The translations under genes and the position numbers were made by a program. 26,772 nt of DNA from positions 1 through 26,772 of the forward strand of contig JAEOSP010000144.1 in NCBI GenBank assembly GCA_016840305.1, read 5' to 3'. The DNA is from Candidatus Hodarchaeota archaeon. GTDB taxonomy: Archaea > Asgardarchaeota > Heimdallarchaeia > Hodarchaeales > Hodarchaeaceae. Below are positions 1 through 9,410 of the stretch, one piece after another (within the stretch, counting starts at the first letter, position 1; each line of letters opens with the position of its first letter). Below the pieces are notes generated by a model. That model was not told the origin of the DNA, searched no databases, and saw only the letters and a program-made list of their open reading frames with translations.

Positions 1-316
1 AAAGAGACTTCAAATGAAGCTTTTTTACCCTGTAGTTTCCATTAAGTTGTTTAATAACTAATTCACTATCTGAAAAGACAATTACATTATCTTTAGTGTG
101 TTCACTTGCCTTTTGAAGACCTTTAATGATTGCTTGATACTCTGCTTGATTATTTGTTTGAACACCAAGATAGCAGCTATCCTCGAAAAGAACTCGCTCA
201 TCTCGAAGAATTACGAAAGCGGCAGCGGCTGGTCCAGGATTTTGCCTTGACGCTCCATCAGTGAAGATAGATATAATTCCTTTATTGACTTCAGTTTCAG
301 GGGTTGGAAATGTCAT
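1..316 (-). CDS. rnhA: Ribonuclease HI, C-terminal part off the window
   Basis: The minus-strand frame is open from an ATG at 316 to the window edge, giving 105 codons with no stop. The protein would cleave the RNA strand of RNA-DNA hybrids in the cytoplasm. The RNase H fold residues are visible: D20 in FTDGASRQNPGPAAAA, E59 in TNNQAEYQA and D83 in VFSDSELVIKQLNGNYRVK, three of the four acidic metal ligands of type 1 RNase H. The fourth ligand (Asp or His) should lie beyond the window. The compact GAS..NPGPA start resembles the short archaeal/Bacillus YpdQ-like forms rather than the eukaryotic one with a hybrid-binding domain. A GGATC ribosome-site-like sequence lies about 8 bases before the ATG. 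It lies only 31 bases behind the hydantoinase gene, so cotranscription is possible, although an A/T tract sits between them. Family assignment is firm; the exact subtype is not. Confidence 0.9.
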   Translation of the reverse strand, partial: MTFPTPETEVNKGIISIFTDGASRQNPGPAAAAFVILRDERVLFEDSCYLGVQTNNQAEYQAIIKGLQKASEHTKDNVIVFSDSELVIKQLNGNYRVKKLHLKSL

Positions 317-335
317 TCTTTTAGATCCTTTTTTT

Positions 336-343
336 AAAAAAAA
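336..343 (-). terminator. Possible oligo-T terminator after the hydantoinase gene
   Basis: Read on the minus strand, an uninterrupted run of eight T follows the hydantoinase stop codon by four bases. Archaeal RNA polymerase can terminate on such tracts without a hairpin. It also lies just before the RNase HI ribosome site, so it may only attenuate read-through. Confidence 0.3.
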
Positions 344-347
344 CTGG

Positions 348-1727
348 TTATGTTGAATAATGATGAGGCTGACGCTTAATGAACCTACCAAGATTGATGG
401 GCCCGATAAACTCACCATTGTTACACAAAATTTTCCCTTTCAAAATCGTTGTAATAGGCCAACCTCTCACTTTGAAATCAGTAAAAGGATTCCAATCGAT
501 GCCGTAATGCAGGTCAGATGGACTGATTCTTTTCTCAATGAAGGGGTCGAAAATTACAATATCTGCATCAGTACCTAATTGTAAGGAGCCTTTATTCGGG
601 TAAAGATCAAATATCTTAGCTGGATTTGTGGACATCAATTCAACAAGCTTAGGATATGAAATTTTATTAGAATTAACGAGGTATTCATGCATAAGAGGAA
701 GGGATGTTTCGATACCAGGGATTCCATTAGTAATTTCATGAAATGGAAGCAACCCATTTCCCTTTTTTTCTCTAGAAAATTCGCAATGGTCGGTTATAAT
801 CTGATCCACTTTACCATATTGAATGTATTTTAGTAAAGCTTGCTGATCTTTAGCATAACGGAGAGGAGGTGACATGAGATTCAAATATCCATCTGGAGTA
901 TTATAGGCACTTTCATTGAGTAATAAGTAATGAGGACAAGTTTCGCCTGTTACTCGCAAATTAGAAGCTTTTGCTTGAGCCAATAGATCAGCTCCTTGTT
1001 TGGTTGTTATATGTGCAATATGAAGATGAACGCCTGTGCGCTTTGCAAACAGAATTACCTTCTCTATGGCCTCCTCTTCTGCTATATGAGGTCTAGAATG
1101 AGCATGATAGATAGGTTCAGTTTTATTATCACGAATTAGTTGTTCACGATATGTTGTAACCATGGAATCATTTTCGCAATGACCAATTACTAAACCACGA
1201 TTTTTTCTTACTTCTTGGAAGAACTCTAGAATTTCTGCATCCTTTAAATCAAGTTTTCTCCAACCATATGTTGTGAAAAATTTGAAACTTGTTATTCCTT
1301 TATTAATCAGTTCAGGTATTTCATCCATAAATTCCATGTCTGTCTTGGAAACATGTAATGTGTAATCAATGACAACTTGAGGATCTGCTGACTTTTTTCT
1401 AGCTAAAAATCCTTTTAAAGGTGATTCTCCACGTGTTTGGTCAGCAAAATCAATAAATGTAGTGACTCCACCAAACGCTGCTGCTTTTGTTCCAGAAGCG
1501 AATGTATCGGTTGAAATTATTTTACCCATATCTTGGAGTTGGAAGTGAACATGAGTATCCACAATTCCAGGAAAAATTAATTTTTTAGTAGCATCTATCT
1601 CTGGATCAGCGGAAATCCCTTTATCACTTTGAAAAATAACAGAAATTTTACCATCTTTAATTCCAAGATTTGCTTGATACATTCCAGTACTGTCAACTAA
1701 TGTTCCGTTCTTAATTAGAAGATCCAA
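348..1727 (-). CDS. Cyclic amidohydrolase, hydantoinase/dihydropyrimidinase/allantoinase type
   Basis: A 459-residue cytosolic metal-dependent amidohydrolase that hydrolyses cyclic amide bonds such as those in dihydropyrimidines, hydantoins or allantoin. The binuclear metal site is complete: H59 and H61 in DTHVHF, the lysine carboxylated in this family (K149 in SFKFF), H183 in VIGHCEN, H239 in HIAHITT and D313 in IITDH. K149 falls at almost the same position as in bacterial D-hydantoinases, and length is typical. The start is TTG at 1727, supported by GGTGA six bases upstream on the minus strand; no better ATG precedes it. Its neighbour on the opposite strand is another amidohydrolase, so a role in nucleobase or ureide breakdown is plausible. 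No carbamoylase or dihydropyrimidine dehydrogenase is in the window, so the substrate cannot be named. Dihydroorotase is less likely because that activity normally sits with pyrimidine synthesis genes. Confidence 0.88.
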   Translation of the reverse strand: MDLLIKNGTLVDSTGMYQANLGIKDGKISVIFQSDKGISADPEIDATKKLIFPGIVDTHVHFQLQDMGKIISTDTFASGTKAAAFGGVTTFIDFADQTRGESPLKGFLARKKSADPQVVIDYTLHVSKTDMEFMDEIPELINKGITSFKFFTTYGWRKLDLKDAEILEFFQEVRKNRGLVIGHCENDSMVTTYREQLIRDNKTEPIYHAHSRPHIAEEEAIEKVILFAKRTGVHLHIAHITTKQGADLLAQAKASNLRVTGETCPHYLLLNESAYNTPDGYLNLMSPPLRYAKDQQALLKYIQYGKVDQIITDHCEFSREKKGNGLLPFHEITNGIPGIETSLPLMHEYLVNSNKISYPKLVELMSTNPAKIFDLYPNKGSLQLGTDADIVIFDPFIEKRISPSDLHYGIDWNPFTDFKVRGWPITTILKGKILCNNGEFIGPINLGRFIKRQPHHYST

Positions 1728-1896
1728 ATAAATTCACCAAATCTCAAATTGCTATGCATCCTATCACTTTTTTAGTTTTGTTTAAAGAATATTTATCATA
1801 AAATTATCCTTGTGAAAAATGACCTCTATATTTTTCAATGTGTAACCTGCAAAGAATAAACAATTCTAATAGTCATTAAAACCAGTTGGGCAGAAT
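1728..1896. promoter_or_regulatory. Divergent promoter region between two amidohydrolase genes
   Basis: These 169 bases must hold both promoters. A TATA-like CTATATTTT at about 1825-1833 would place the start of the plus-strand transcript near 1855, leaving about 40 untranslated bases. An AT-rich stretch near 1786-1800 could serve the minus-strand gene. No clear dyad was seen. Confidence 0.3.
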
Positions 1897-3375
1897 ATGA
1901 AACATATTTTAGTTCGAACCAGATTAATGGTGCCAATGTCTGATACCTTAGGAAGAACAACCAGAATAGAGGATGGATACATCCTTACAGAAGGAAATTT
2001 GATCAAAGAAGTCGGGAAATTTGATCATAGGCATATTACTGAAATTTTAACTAAATTTCATGGTGATATTGAAGTAATCGGTGCAAATAATCAGAGTGTT
2101 ACTCGCAGTGAAGATGTACCTCAAATAAACGGGGTTGCCTTACCAGGATTTGTTAAAGCACATGGTCATGATCATGAGTCACCACTAATAGGAATAGCTA
2201 AAGACGTTTATCTGACAACATGGCTTGATGAAGCGGTGAACCATTTTACAGGCTTCCTTCATGCGGAAGAAAAAGCTCTAACAGAAAAGTTCGGAAAATC
2301 CCCTTATTATATTACCTACCTAAAAGGAAGAATCGATGATTTACAGCATGGAATTACTACAGCAGTAGTCCATCACTGTAATTTCAATAAATACCATGTT
2401 CCAGAACTAATAGAAGCCAATCGTGATGCGAAAACCAAAATTATTATTGCTGTGGGAGCTCAGGATAGACATTATGATCCAAGGATATTAGACAAACCTG
2501 CAGAAATCGCGATCGATAGGTTAGATAAATTATATGATCAGTACAAGGATGAACCCAATCTCCGAATAATTCCAGGACCAGATCAATTCTTCTCAAATGG
2601 ACCAGAACTACTTAAAAAACTTAAAAAATGGGCTGATGATCATCAAACAATGATTCATATTCATTCAAGCGAAGAACCAGCTACGACGAAGTGGTTCACA
2701 AAGGAATATGGAATGACTCCCATTGAGTATGCTCAATCTATAGATTTTCTAGATAAGAATACATTTGTAGGACATCAAGTTAATAGTACAGAAAAAGATT
2801 TGGAAATATTAGCAAAAACTGAAACATCTGTAGTTCATAATCCGTTAGCTAATACTATACTAGGATCAGGGATGCCACCTTTACAGGAGTTTAAAAAAAG
2901 AGGCATACCATTTGCAATATCAACTGATGGGTCTGGAAGCGCGGATAACCAGAATATATTGAATGCAGCTAGAGTGGCTGCTCAATTTCAGAAAGCTTAT
3001 CATAAAGACGCGACACTAATGACCGCTCAAGATGTTCTTGAAAGGATAACGATTATTCCTTCGGAGATTTTAGGATATAACACTGGTTCTTTACAACCAG
3101 GAAAAATCGCGGATATCTGCATTGTCAATCTATCCTATCCAAATCTTACTCCTACAAGAATAGATAATGTTGTTGAGAATTTAATCTGGGCTGCAAGCGG
3201 TAATGAGATTACTTACGTTATTTCTAACGGTGATTTGTTGATAGATAATTACAAATTTTTGCATGTGAAAATTAAAAAGCTACTATCTCAGATTCAGGAA
3301 TTATCTGAAATGTTTTATGAGTATAGGCAGAAAATCTCTGCTCAAAAAGCAACTGGCGTTCGTGAAAGTAAGTAA
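1897..3375 (+). CDS. Amidohydrolase of the cytosine deaminase / ATZ-TRZ chlorohydrolase group
   Basis: A 492-residue mononuclear-metal amidohydrolase of the group that includes 5'-methylthioadenosine/S-adenosylhomocysteine deaminase, guanine deaminase and atrazine chlorohydrolase. The metal ligands are seen: H89 and H91 in KAHGHDH, H254/H256 in IHIHSSEE, H293 in FVGHQ and D344 in STDGSG. The segment VVHNPLANTILGSGMPPL matches the conserved HNPxSN..L.SG block of the family. The HxH motif is unusual in that a third histidine follows at once (H89, H91, H93). The C-terminal 50 residues after the barrel end in a basic, probably helical tail that is also found as a decayed copy at 8013-8090. The ATG start has only a weak upstream purine stretch. 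Deamination of a purine-type or methylthio-nucleoside substrate is the likeliest reaction, but the substrate is not determined by sequence alone. Confidence 0.85.
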   Translation: MKHILVRTRLMVPMSDTLGRTTRIEDGYILTEGNLIKEVGKFDHRHITEILTKFHGDIEVIGANNQSVTRSEDVPQINGVALPGFVKAHGHDHESPLIGIAKDVYLTTWLDEAVNHFTGFLHAEEKALTEKFGKSPYYITYLKGRIDDLQHGITTAVVHHCNFNKYHVPELIEANRDAKTKIIIAVGAQDRHYDPRILDKPAEIAIDRLDKLYDQYKDEPNLRIIPGPDQFFSNGPELLKKLKKWADDHQTMIHIHSSEEPATTKWFTKEYGMTPIEYAQSIDFLDKNTFVGHQVNSTEKDLEILAKTETSVVHNPLANTILGSGMPPLQEFKKRGIPFAISTDGSGSADNQNILNAARVAAQFQKAYHKDATLMTAQDVLERITIIPSEILGYNTGSLQPGKIADICIVNLSYPNLTPTRIDNVVENLIWAASGNEITYVISNGDLLIDNYKFLHVKIKKLLSQIQELSEMFYEYRQKISAQKATGVRESK

Positions 3376-3591
3376 ATTAGTGTGTTCTTATTTTCAAACA
3401 TTTGATTGCTTACAAATTGCGGTAATACATTTAGATTACTTAATAAAAATGTAATATTGTGTTAAATCAATAAATGAATCAAAAGATAGATTAAAAATGT
3501 CATTCTAAGAGATCCTTCATACTAGAACTCTGACAAGAGTAAGAAAGTGATTCCCAGAACGATTCTGATGTGGAAGGCAGGAAGGAGCTAG

Positions 3592-3599
3592 TTATATAA
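3592..3599 (+). promoter_or_regulatory. TATA box of the 1440-residue surface protein gene
   Basis: TTATATAA preceded by purine-rich GGAAGGAG, which would be the BRE. Transcription would start near 3622-3626, about 25-35 bases before the gene. The rest of the 3376-3650 spacer shows no gene. Confidence 0.6.
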
Positions 3600-3650
3600 G
3601 TGTGAATATCTGTAATTACATCGCTATTTCACAATAAAAAAACAACGTGA

Positions 3651-6600
3651 ATGAAAATGAGAATAGAGAGAAAAATACTTTTGTCTATTTTAATAATCAT
3701 GACATTGATTACACCTATTGCAGCTATATCAGTAAATACAATAATTTTAGAAGATGTTTATACTGATCAATCACTTTCTACATGTAAGTTAGTCAATGTA
3801 AACCAAAAAATACACAATGGTCCCAATGCGACCTTAGATTGGAGTTCAGCAACTGATGGTACCATAGATACGGATGGTGATACTTATTTTGATGTCTATT
3901 ATGTAGATTTGACTCTCCAGATTCACAACTCTGGTGAATTCTACCTTATTGCTTTCATAAATCTTACAATTCCAGGTTCAACAATGAACCCATTTCCTTG
4001 GGTTATGGGGCAAGACATGAACGCCTATAGTTCAGGAGAATTGCAGTATTTAGGTGATGTTCTAAATACTGACATAACAGTAAGGATAGCATTTATGGGA
4101 ATCCAGATGAATTCAACTGGATTCAATGGTTACCTCGGTATATGGAATGTAACATTGTTCGATTTTGCAAATTATGATCCTTATAATCCCCCACCAACTG
4201 TCGTTCCACCTATAGCTCATACTGAGGGTAATAGTGACATGAGTGAACCACATCTGTTTACATCTAGTCGTGCATATTCCGCTGCGGAATTTGAGCCTAA
4301 TATTACAATTACTGCTGATTCATGGACCGATAACTTCGTTGATATCGATGATGATGGCGTTTATTATGAGTATTTACATCTTCAAGCGATGATAAATTCA
4401 TCAATAACAGAATGGATAGAAGCGGAAATTTCCATAAGTGGATATTACATTAGTAATCGTACTTTTGTTACTAAAGATGTCCTAACTCCTCTGGATTTCT
4501 GGATACCAGCCTATCAGCTCCCAAATGATGGACCTATTGTTTTTAATGAAACAATATACCTCAGATATTGGGATGAGATAAATCAATATTGGACTCGTCC
4601 AGCCATGACTCCAGCTTTACCTTTAGATTATACAACTTCTGATCCTATACCACTTCTTAGAGAAATTAATCCTCCTGGATTTTTAATAAACGATGATAAT
4701 TCCACATGGTCTATTACACTAACAGACATTAATTCAAATGGTAAATTCGATTATGCGGTATTTAATTTTCCAGTTGATTTCGATGCTTATGGTTTTTATG
4801 AATTTCATGGAGAATTAATGGGACGTGAGAGTATTTATGCCTTTAATACCTCTTGGTTCCCCAAAGGGACTCATACTGTAGATTTGTGGTTTGATATCAG
4901 AAAATTAAGAACAATGGGTGATGTAAACGATATTGATCCTCCATTAGGAAACGTAACCTATCCAATGTACAATTTCACCATATGGAATTATGTTTACTTG
5001 AATGGAAGAGCAATAGATGGACCAGAAGATTGGACAGAAGGTTATATTGATCATAATCATGACCTCCTCTGTGAAGATATCGATCCCCTGCCTGGTTTAA
5101 ATTTGCCCTATAGTGCCACTCTTAGTGCCAATAAGGGTGAATGGATCAGCTTTTGGATCAATAATTCTGCTGATATAAGTATGTACAATATGTTGAATAT
5201 TAGTGTGGTAACAGATCAAGATACAAAATATCCTCAGGATATGTATGACTTCCAAGGTAATTTAGAAATTTACTTTGAAACCTTCGATTTTTCAGGTTAT
5301 GATACACTATTTCATTTCAATTTTAATATAAATGGACCAACACTGAATGCTTATGTACCGTTAACCGTATTTGGCCCTGAATTTTGGTCACGAATAGAAG
5401 TACGTTATGAATCTTGGGATGGATTTAGAATTCCTGAAGACGTTACATTTGATATAACTATAACTCCACTGCTAGACACTAATGCTCCAACAGTAACAGT
5501 AAATAACCCACAATCGGGAGCAACTCTAAGTGATGAGTTTGGTTTTATGTTCAATGTAAGTGTGATCGACGATGTTAGTGGATTAATGCAATTTGATATT
5601 TTCAATTCAAAATTAAGCAATGATGTACCCATTGCATCTACAAATCCATCGTTCTATTATAGTCTTCCAGAATGGCAAGATGACCCACATAATATAACTG
5701 CATTAAGGCCTACCATTGATGACAGGATTATTACAATGATCTATCCAGACAATAATTGGATTGGTTCATATGATTTAGTCCTAATAGCCAGAGATGGGGC
5801 ATTAAATGAACAAACAGTAAATGTTCCAATTACAGTTATAGATGACGTCCCAGCAACTGAAGAAGAATTCCTAAACCACGGTTTACAATGGCTTAAGGAA
5901 CAACAGCAACCCGATGGTTCATATATGTGGTCTAGAGAGGACTGGCGAGGACATGATGATCCAGGTACGCGTTCTGTAGCTTTCACATCTTGGGCAATGT
6001 TGGCCTTCCTTCAAAATGGTTCTTCATACAATGATCCGTATGTTGACAATTGTTATGAATATATAAAATCACAGCTCAATGGTGATGGTTCTATATGTTC
6101 AAATGAGCTTATGGGAAATCAAAATTATGAAACTTCTGTTGCCATTATGGGTCTTATTCCCCTAATGATTTCATATCGTGCGTGGGGCGTAAGTAATTCA
6201 GAACTAGAGCTGATGATAGAAGATGCAGTTCAGTGGCTTGTTGATGCACAAAATGTTGAACCTCTTGGATATTATCCTAGCAATCCTTATTATGGTGGTT
6301 GGAATTATAACCCATATAATATCACAATCGATTTCGAAGGAAACTGGTCTGATCTTAGCAACACTCAATGGTCAATAATCGCTCTTGCAGCAGCCCGAGA
6401 ATATGGATTAGATATCCCCCAAACAACCTGGGATGCAGCTGAAATGTTTGTCAGAAATTGCTATAGTACACCAGATGATATCTTCTATGGATTTTCTTAC
6501 CAACCTGAAATTGGTTATGGATATCCTAGTTCTCGTATGACTGCTGCGGGAGTATGGTGTCTTGGGTTAATGGGATATGATGATACAGACACAATGATAA

Positions 6601-7973
6601 GCGAAGCACTGAAATGGATGGACGATAAATGGGAAACAGACTATATATTCGATGATTTTTACGGAGAAGGATATCAGTATTATGCTATTGTATCTGCAGC
6701 CAAGGCTCTTTTAATAACAGGCCAAGCAGTACCAGGAGCTGATTATTATCATCTCTACACATCGATATATGGCTTTTTAAGGAAGCATGTCATTCGTGAT
6801 CCTGCCAACATGGATCTATGGTTCTGGGACAACACTCCTGGATCTGAGGATCCCGTTTATGCAACGTTATTGGCAGTTTTAAGTGCACAAGTAGGATTTG
6901 GATCATTAGGTGAGGCCAAAAAAATAAGTATCACAGTATATGGAAGAGTACACCTTCATTTCTATGATGATGAATGGGCTCACACTGGTTATAATTACAC
7001 AAATAAAGTAATTGATGGCACAGATCTGACAACTTATAATAGTGGTCCAGCCGGTTTTCCACAACAAATAGATGTAAATGAACCTTATAAGGGGTATTAT
7101 CACATCTATATCTATTTGATAGATGATGGTGAGTTTAACATCACTGTTTCGGCAAGAACTTCAACAGGTGTTAGTATCGTAGCAAAAAGTCAGGTCTTTT
7201 CAGGTTCCAAAGGAGATACCTATTATACTAGTTTTTCGTTAACTACCATTTATGGAATCAATATCGGTGACTACACTCCGCTGATGCCTGTTGTTTGGAA
7301 CATTGTTAGTGATCCTACACTAGTAGGTCCTAGTGATAAAATGTGGAATGATATGGATACATCAACTCATACGCTCTCGTGGACTGCATTAGAAGTTCTT
7401 CCTCCTGTAGATTATAATATATCCGTAAATGGTGTAGTTAAAGATAGTCAAACAGATTGGGATGGTAAAGGAACCATCACTTTCGATGTGGTCGCTTCTG
7501 ACCTTGGCGTTGGTACTTATTCAATTCTCTGTAAGATTATTGATGCTAATGGAGAAGAAGCAATAGATGATGTCACAGTAACAGTTACTGAAACAGTAAT
7601 TACGTATACCATAGAATTTACAGATCCCACAGATGGTTCAACACTAGCTGGTACAGAAACATTGCAATGGGCCGCTTCTAGTACTCCTGCGGAAATAATG
7701 ACATACAAATTAGAGTATTCGGCAGACGATGGCACTACATGGAGCTCTTTAGCTACAGGTCTTACTTCCACTCAGTTTACTTGGACAACTTCAGATGTAT
7801 CTGATGGGGATTATCAATTGAAGGTTTCTATTGAGGGCGCATCAATTAGTGATGTCATAGACATTACTATTAGTAATGAAGATGCTCCTGTAATTACTCC
7901 AGGTTTCGAGTTATTCACCTTAGTTCTATGCTTACTTATGCTGGTTCCCATTACCAGACGTAAGAGGACATAA
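3651..7973 (+). CDS. Giant secreted surface protein: beta-domain repeats, alpha/alpha toroid, Ig-like module, C-terminal anchor
   Basis: A 1440-residue extracellular protein. Residues 5-27 form a signal peptide. Three similar beta-rich units follow, each opening with an acidic DxDxDG-like loop (near residues 73, 230 and 359) that could bind calcium. Around 737-1090 lies an alpha/alpha toroid region of the terpene cyclase/prenyltransferase-like fold, with helical repeats such as GLQWLKEQQQPDGSYMW. No DxDD cyclase motif is seen there, so it is probably a binding or structural domain. An Ig/fibronectin-like module occupies about 1317-1410. The end carries PGFE (1417-1420), a hydrophobic stretch and RRKR, like archaeal cell-surface anchoring tails. 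Many NxS/T sites suggest N-glycosylation. The start is either ATG 3651 or, better, ATG 3657, because GTGA ends six bases before 3657. The specific role, in the envelope or in adhesion, is unknown. Confidence 0.85.
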   Translation: MKMRIERKILLSILIIMTLITPIAAISVNTIILEDVYTDQSLSTCKLVNVNQKIHNGPNATLDWSSATDGTIDTDGDTYFDVYYVDLTLQIHNSGEFYLIAFINLTIPGSTMNPFPWVMGQDMNAYSSGELQYLGDVLNTDITVRIAFMGIQMNSTGFNGYLGIWNVTLFDFANYDPYNPPPTVVPPIAHTEGNSDMSEPHLFTSSRAYSAAEFEPNITITADSWTDNFVDIDDDGVYYEYLHLQAMINSSITEWIEAEISISGYYISNRTFVTKDVLTPLDFWIPAYQLPNDGPIVFNETIYLRYWDEINQYWTRPAMTPALPLDYTTSDPIPLLREINPPGFLINDDNSTWSITLTDINSNGKFDYAVFNFPVDFDAYGFYEFHGELMGRESIYAFNTSWFPKGTHTVDLWFDIRKLRTMGDVNDIDPPLGNVTYPMYNFTIWNYVYLNGRAIDGPEDWTEGYIDHNHDLLCEDIDPLPGLNLPYSATLSANKGEWISFWINNSADISMYNMLNISVVTDQDTKYPQDMYDFQGNLEIYFETFDFSGYDTLFHFNFNINGPTLNAYVPLTVFGPEFWSRIEVRYESWDGFRIPEDVTFDITITPLLDTNAPTVTVNNPQSGATLSDEFGFMFNVSVIDDVSGLMQFDIFNSKLSNDVPIASTNPSFYYSLPEWQDDPHNITALRPTIDDRIITMIYPDNNWIGSYDLVLIARDGALNEQTVNVPITVIDDVPATEEEFLNHGLQWLKEQQQPDGSYMWSREDWRGHDDPGTRSVAFTSWAMLAFLQNGSSYNDPYVDNCYEYIKSQLNGDGSICSNELMGNQNYETSVAIMGLIPLMISYRAWGVSNSELELMIEDAVQWLVDAQNVEPLGYYPSNPYYGGWNYNPYNITIDFEGNWSDLSNTQWSIIALAAAREYGLDIPQTTWDAAEMFVRNCYSTPDDIFYGFSYQPEIGYGYPSSRMTAAGVWCLGLMGYDDTDTMISEALKWMDDKWETDYIFDDFYGEGYQYYAIVSAAKALLITGQAVPGADYYHLYTSIYGFLRKHVIRDPANMDLWFWDNTPGSEDPVYATLLAVLSAQVGFGSLGEAKKISITVYGRVHLHFYDDEWAHTGYNYTNKVIDGTDLTTYNSGPAGFPQQIDVNEPYKGYYHIYIYLIDDGEFNITVSARTSTGVSIVAKSQVFSGSKGDTYYTSFSLTTIYGINIGDYTPLMPVVWNIVSDPTLVGPSDKMWNDMDTSTHTLSWTALEVLPPVDYNISVNGVVKDSQTDWDGKGTITFDVVASDLGVGTYSILCKIIDANGEEAIDDVTVTVTETVITYTIEFTDPTDGSTLAGTETLQWAASSTPAEIMTYKLEYSADDGTTWSSLATGLTSTQFTWTTSDVSDGDYQLKVSIEGASISDVIDITISNEDAPVITPGFELFTLVLCLLMLVPITRRKRT

Positions 7974-7982
7974 ACTAATCCT

Positions 7983-7999
7983 TCCCCCCTCTTTTTTTT
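7983..7999 (+). terminator. Pyrimidine/oligo-T terminator
   Basis: A C-rich then T-rich tract ending in eight T lies ten bases after the surface protein stop codon. Similar tracts follow the two small membrane protein genes at 10062-10081 and 10570-10591, so this looks like the local style of intrinsic archaeal termination. Confidence 0.6.
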
Positions 8000-8012
8000 A
8001 GCAGATTTCAGT

Positions 8013-8090
8013 GCACTATCTGAGATGTTTTGTGAGTATAAACAGAAAATTTCAGCTCAGAAAGGAACTGGCGTATGAGATAGTAAGTAG
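8013..8090 (+). pseudogene. Remnant of the C-terminus of a second amidohydrolase
   Basis: The last 25 codons of the amidohydrolase at 1897-3375 are found again here. By hand alignment 61 of 75 bases match, and most differences are silent third positions. The readable peptide runs LSEMFCEYKQKISAQKGTGV, against LSEMFYEYRQKISAQKATGV in the intact gene. An in-frame TGA replaces the arginine codon four codons before the end, and the original TAG stop is still present at 8088-8090. Similarity begins at about 8001, just after the T-tract of the preceding gene. The pattern of silent changes says this copy evolved as protein-coding sequence before it was cut and decayed. It ends directly against the stop codon of the convergent MFS gene. 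Confidence 0.75.
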
Positions 8091-9410
8091 CTACATAACG
8101 TTTTCTTCAAGGTTTGGTTTACTAGGTTCATCAACAAAATAAAAGGCCAAACCGCCCAGAATTCGCAAAACTATTACAGCGAGAACAAGAGCATAGATTG
8201 CAGGCCATTTTCCCATAATAGGAATGAGTAGCTCAGCAATTACTCCCATACTTAGGGATCCAAGAAAGGTAGCAAAGCCCATAATAAGTTGATATGTCCC
8301 AACATACCTACCTTTGGATTCTTCTGGTGCAGAATCTATGATATAAGCAGTAGTAGTTATGAAATAAAGGCCATAACCGATTCCTCCGATGAAATTTCCA
8401 ATAGCGAGTTCTACCCAATTTCTGGCGAAAAATAAAACCAATGGTATTAAAAACATGATTCTTCGCCCGTTGAATCCAATCTTCTTCCCGTACTTGTCAA
8501 TCAGCTTGCCTCCAATGGAGAGTGAAAAGATCTGGCACAACATATGGATTGCCCAGAGATAACTATATTGGCTTGGAGTAGTATACCGCTCACGAATAAA
8601 ACCAAAAATAGGCCAACCAGTAGACATACTGAAATCCATAAAGGCACTAATCAATACAAATCGAGCAAAGGTCGGATTCTCTCGAAAAGGAGCTAATATG
8701 TCACGAAAAGTAAATCTAGAAGACTTTCGAGATGTTTTAACTTTAGACGTAGGGGTAGGATGTTGATTAAGACCAGAATTACCATTCGGGTTTGTTTCTT
8801 GCAGCCAAAACATAGTAATGAATCCAGCAAGGAGAAATGTAAAGGCACCAATACGATAGATCAGCAGATATTGCGTAGCATAATCTGTAGAAAAGAAGGG
8901 AATAATCCAGCCTGAAAGTAAAAAGACCAACATAGTAAAAATAACTGTAATAGTAGTAACACGTCCAATATAAGAACCTCTTGAACTTTCATGAGAAGTA
9001 TCACCTAATAATGCGATCCAGGAAGGTGTAAAAATACTAAAAGCCAAGGAATAAATGATCATGGCCATTAGTAAAATAAAAGGATCAGTGATTAAAGGAA
9101 AAAGGTAACTCATAACAGCCGAGCTAAAAAGCCCAATTACTAAGAATGGTTTTCTACCATGTTTATCGCTTAATCGACCAAAAGGGAATTGAACGGCTAA
9201 TTGGATTAGATTCCTCATGCTGGTAATAATTGATAGAAGAATAGGAGATGCATTAATAAATACAGCATAAATTTGAGAATAAGTAGCTACAATAAAATGT
9301 CCTGTGTCTTTTCCAATTGCTACTCCGTAGATAGTAGCTTTGTTATTTTTGATGGTCAAGGAATCCTCAGGAATCGGAATTATAGGTGGAATAATTGAGT
9401 CATCAGTCAC
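8091..9410 (-). CDS. Major facilitator superfamily transporter
   Basis: A 439-residue polytopic membrane protein with about twelve hydrophobic segments in two halves. The MFS motif A is clear after segment 2 (GRLSDKHGRKPF), and a related loop, GGKLIDKYGKK, is found at the start of the second half. A hydrophilic loop rich in S, T and K separates the halves, as usual. It would move a small solute across the cytoplasmic membrane using an ion gradient; drug/H+ antiporter-like relatives are the closest in style, but the substrate is unknown. The start is GTG at 9410, supported by GTGA six bases upstream on the minus strand. The N-terminus has a 25-residue polar, proline-rich extension before the first membrane segment. 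Its stop codon (TAG) touches the stop of the amidohydrolase remnant on the other strand. Confidence 0.85.
   Translation of the reverse strand: MTDDSIIPPIIPIPEDSLTIKNNKATIYGVAIGKDTGHFIVATYSQIYAVFINASPILLSIITSMRNLIQLAVQFPFGRLSDKHGRKPFLVIGLFSSAVMSYLFPLITDPFILLMAMIIYSLAFSIFTPSWIALLGDTSHESSRGSYIGRVTTITVIFTMLVFLLSGWIIPFFSTDYATQYLLIYRIGAFTFLLAGFITMFWLQETNPNGNSGLNQHPTPTSKVKTSRKSSRFTFRDILAPFRENPTFARFVLISAFMDFSMSTGWPIFGFIRERYTTPSQYSYLWAIHMLCQIFSLSIGGKLIDKYGKKIGFNGRRIMFLIPLVLFFARNWVELAIGNFIGGIGYGLYFITTTAYIIDSAPEESKGRYVGTYQLIMGFATFLGSLSMGVIAELLIPIMGKWPAIYALVLAVIVLRILGGLAFYFVDEPSKPNLEENVM

Noticed and set aside
1905..1925. GGTTCGAAC on the minus strand, resembling a tRNA T-loop
   Set aside because: The flanking five bases do not form a T-stem, no acceptor or anticodon arm can be folded nearby, and the stretch lies inside the conserved start of the amidohydrolase gene.
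3490..3590. CTGA and TGATG elements that might be boxes of a C/D guide RNA
   Set aside because: The boxes are not in the C-D'-C'-D order, the spacing is wrong and no terminal stem was found.
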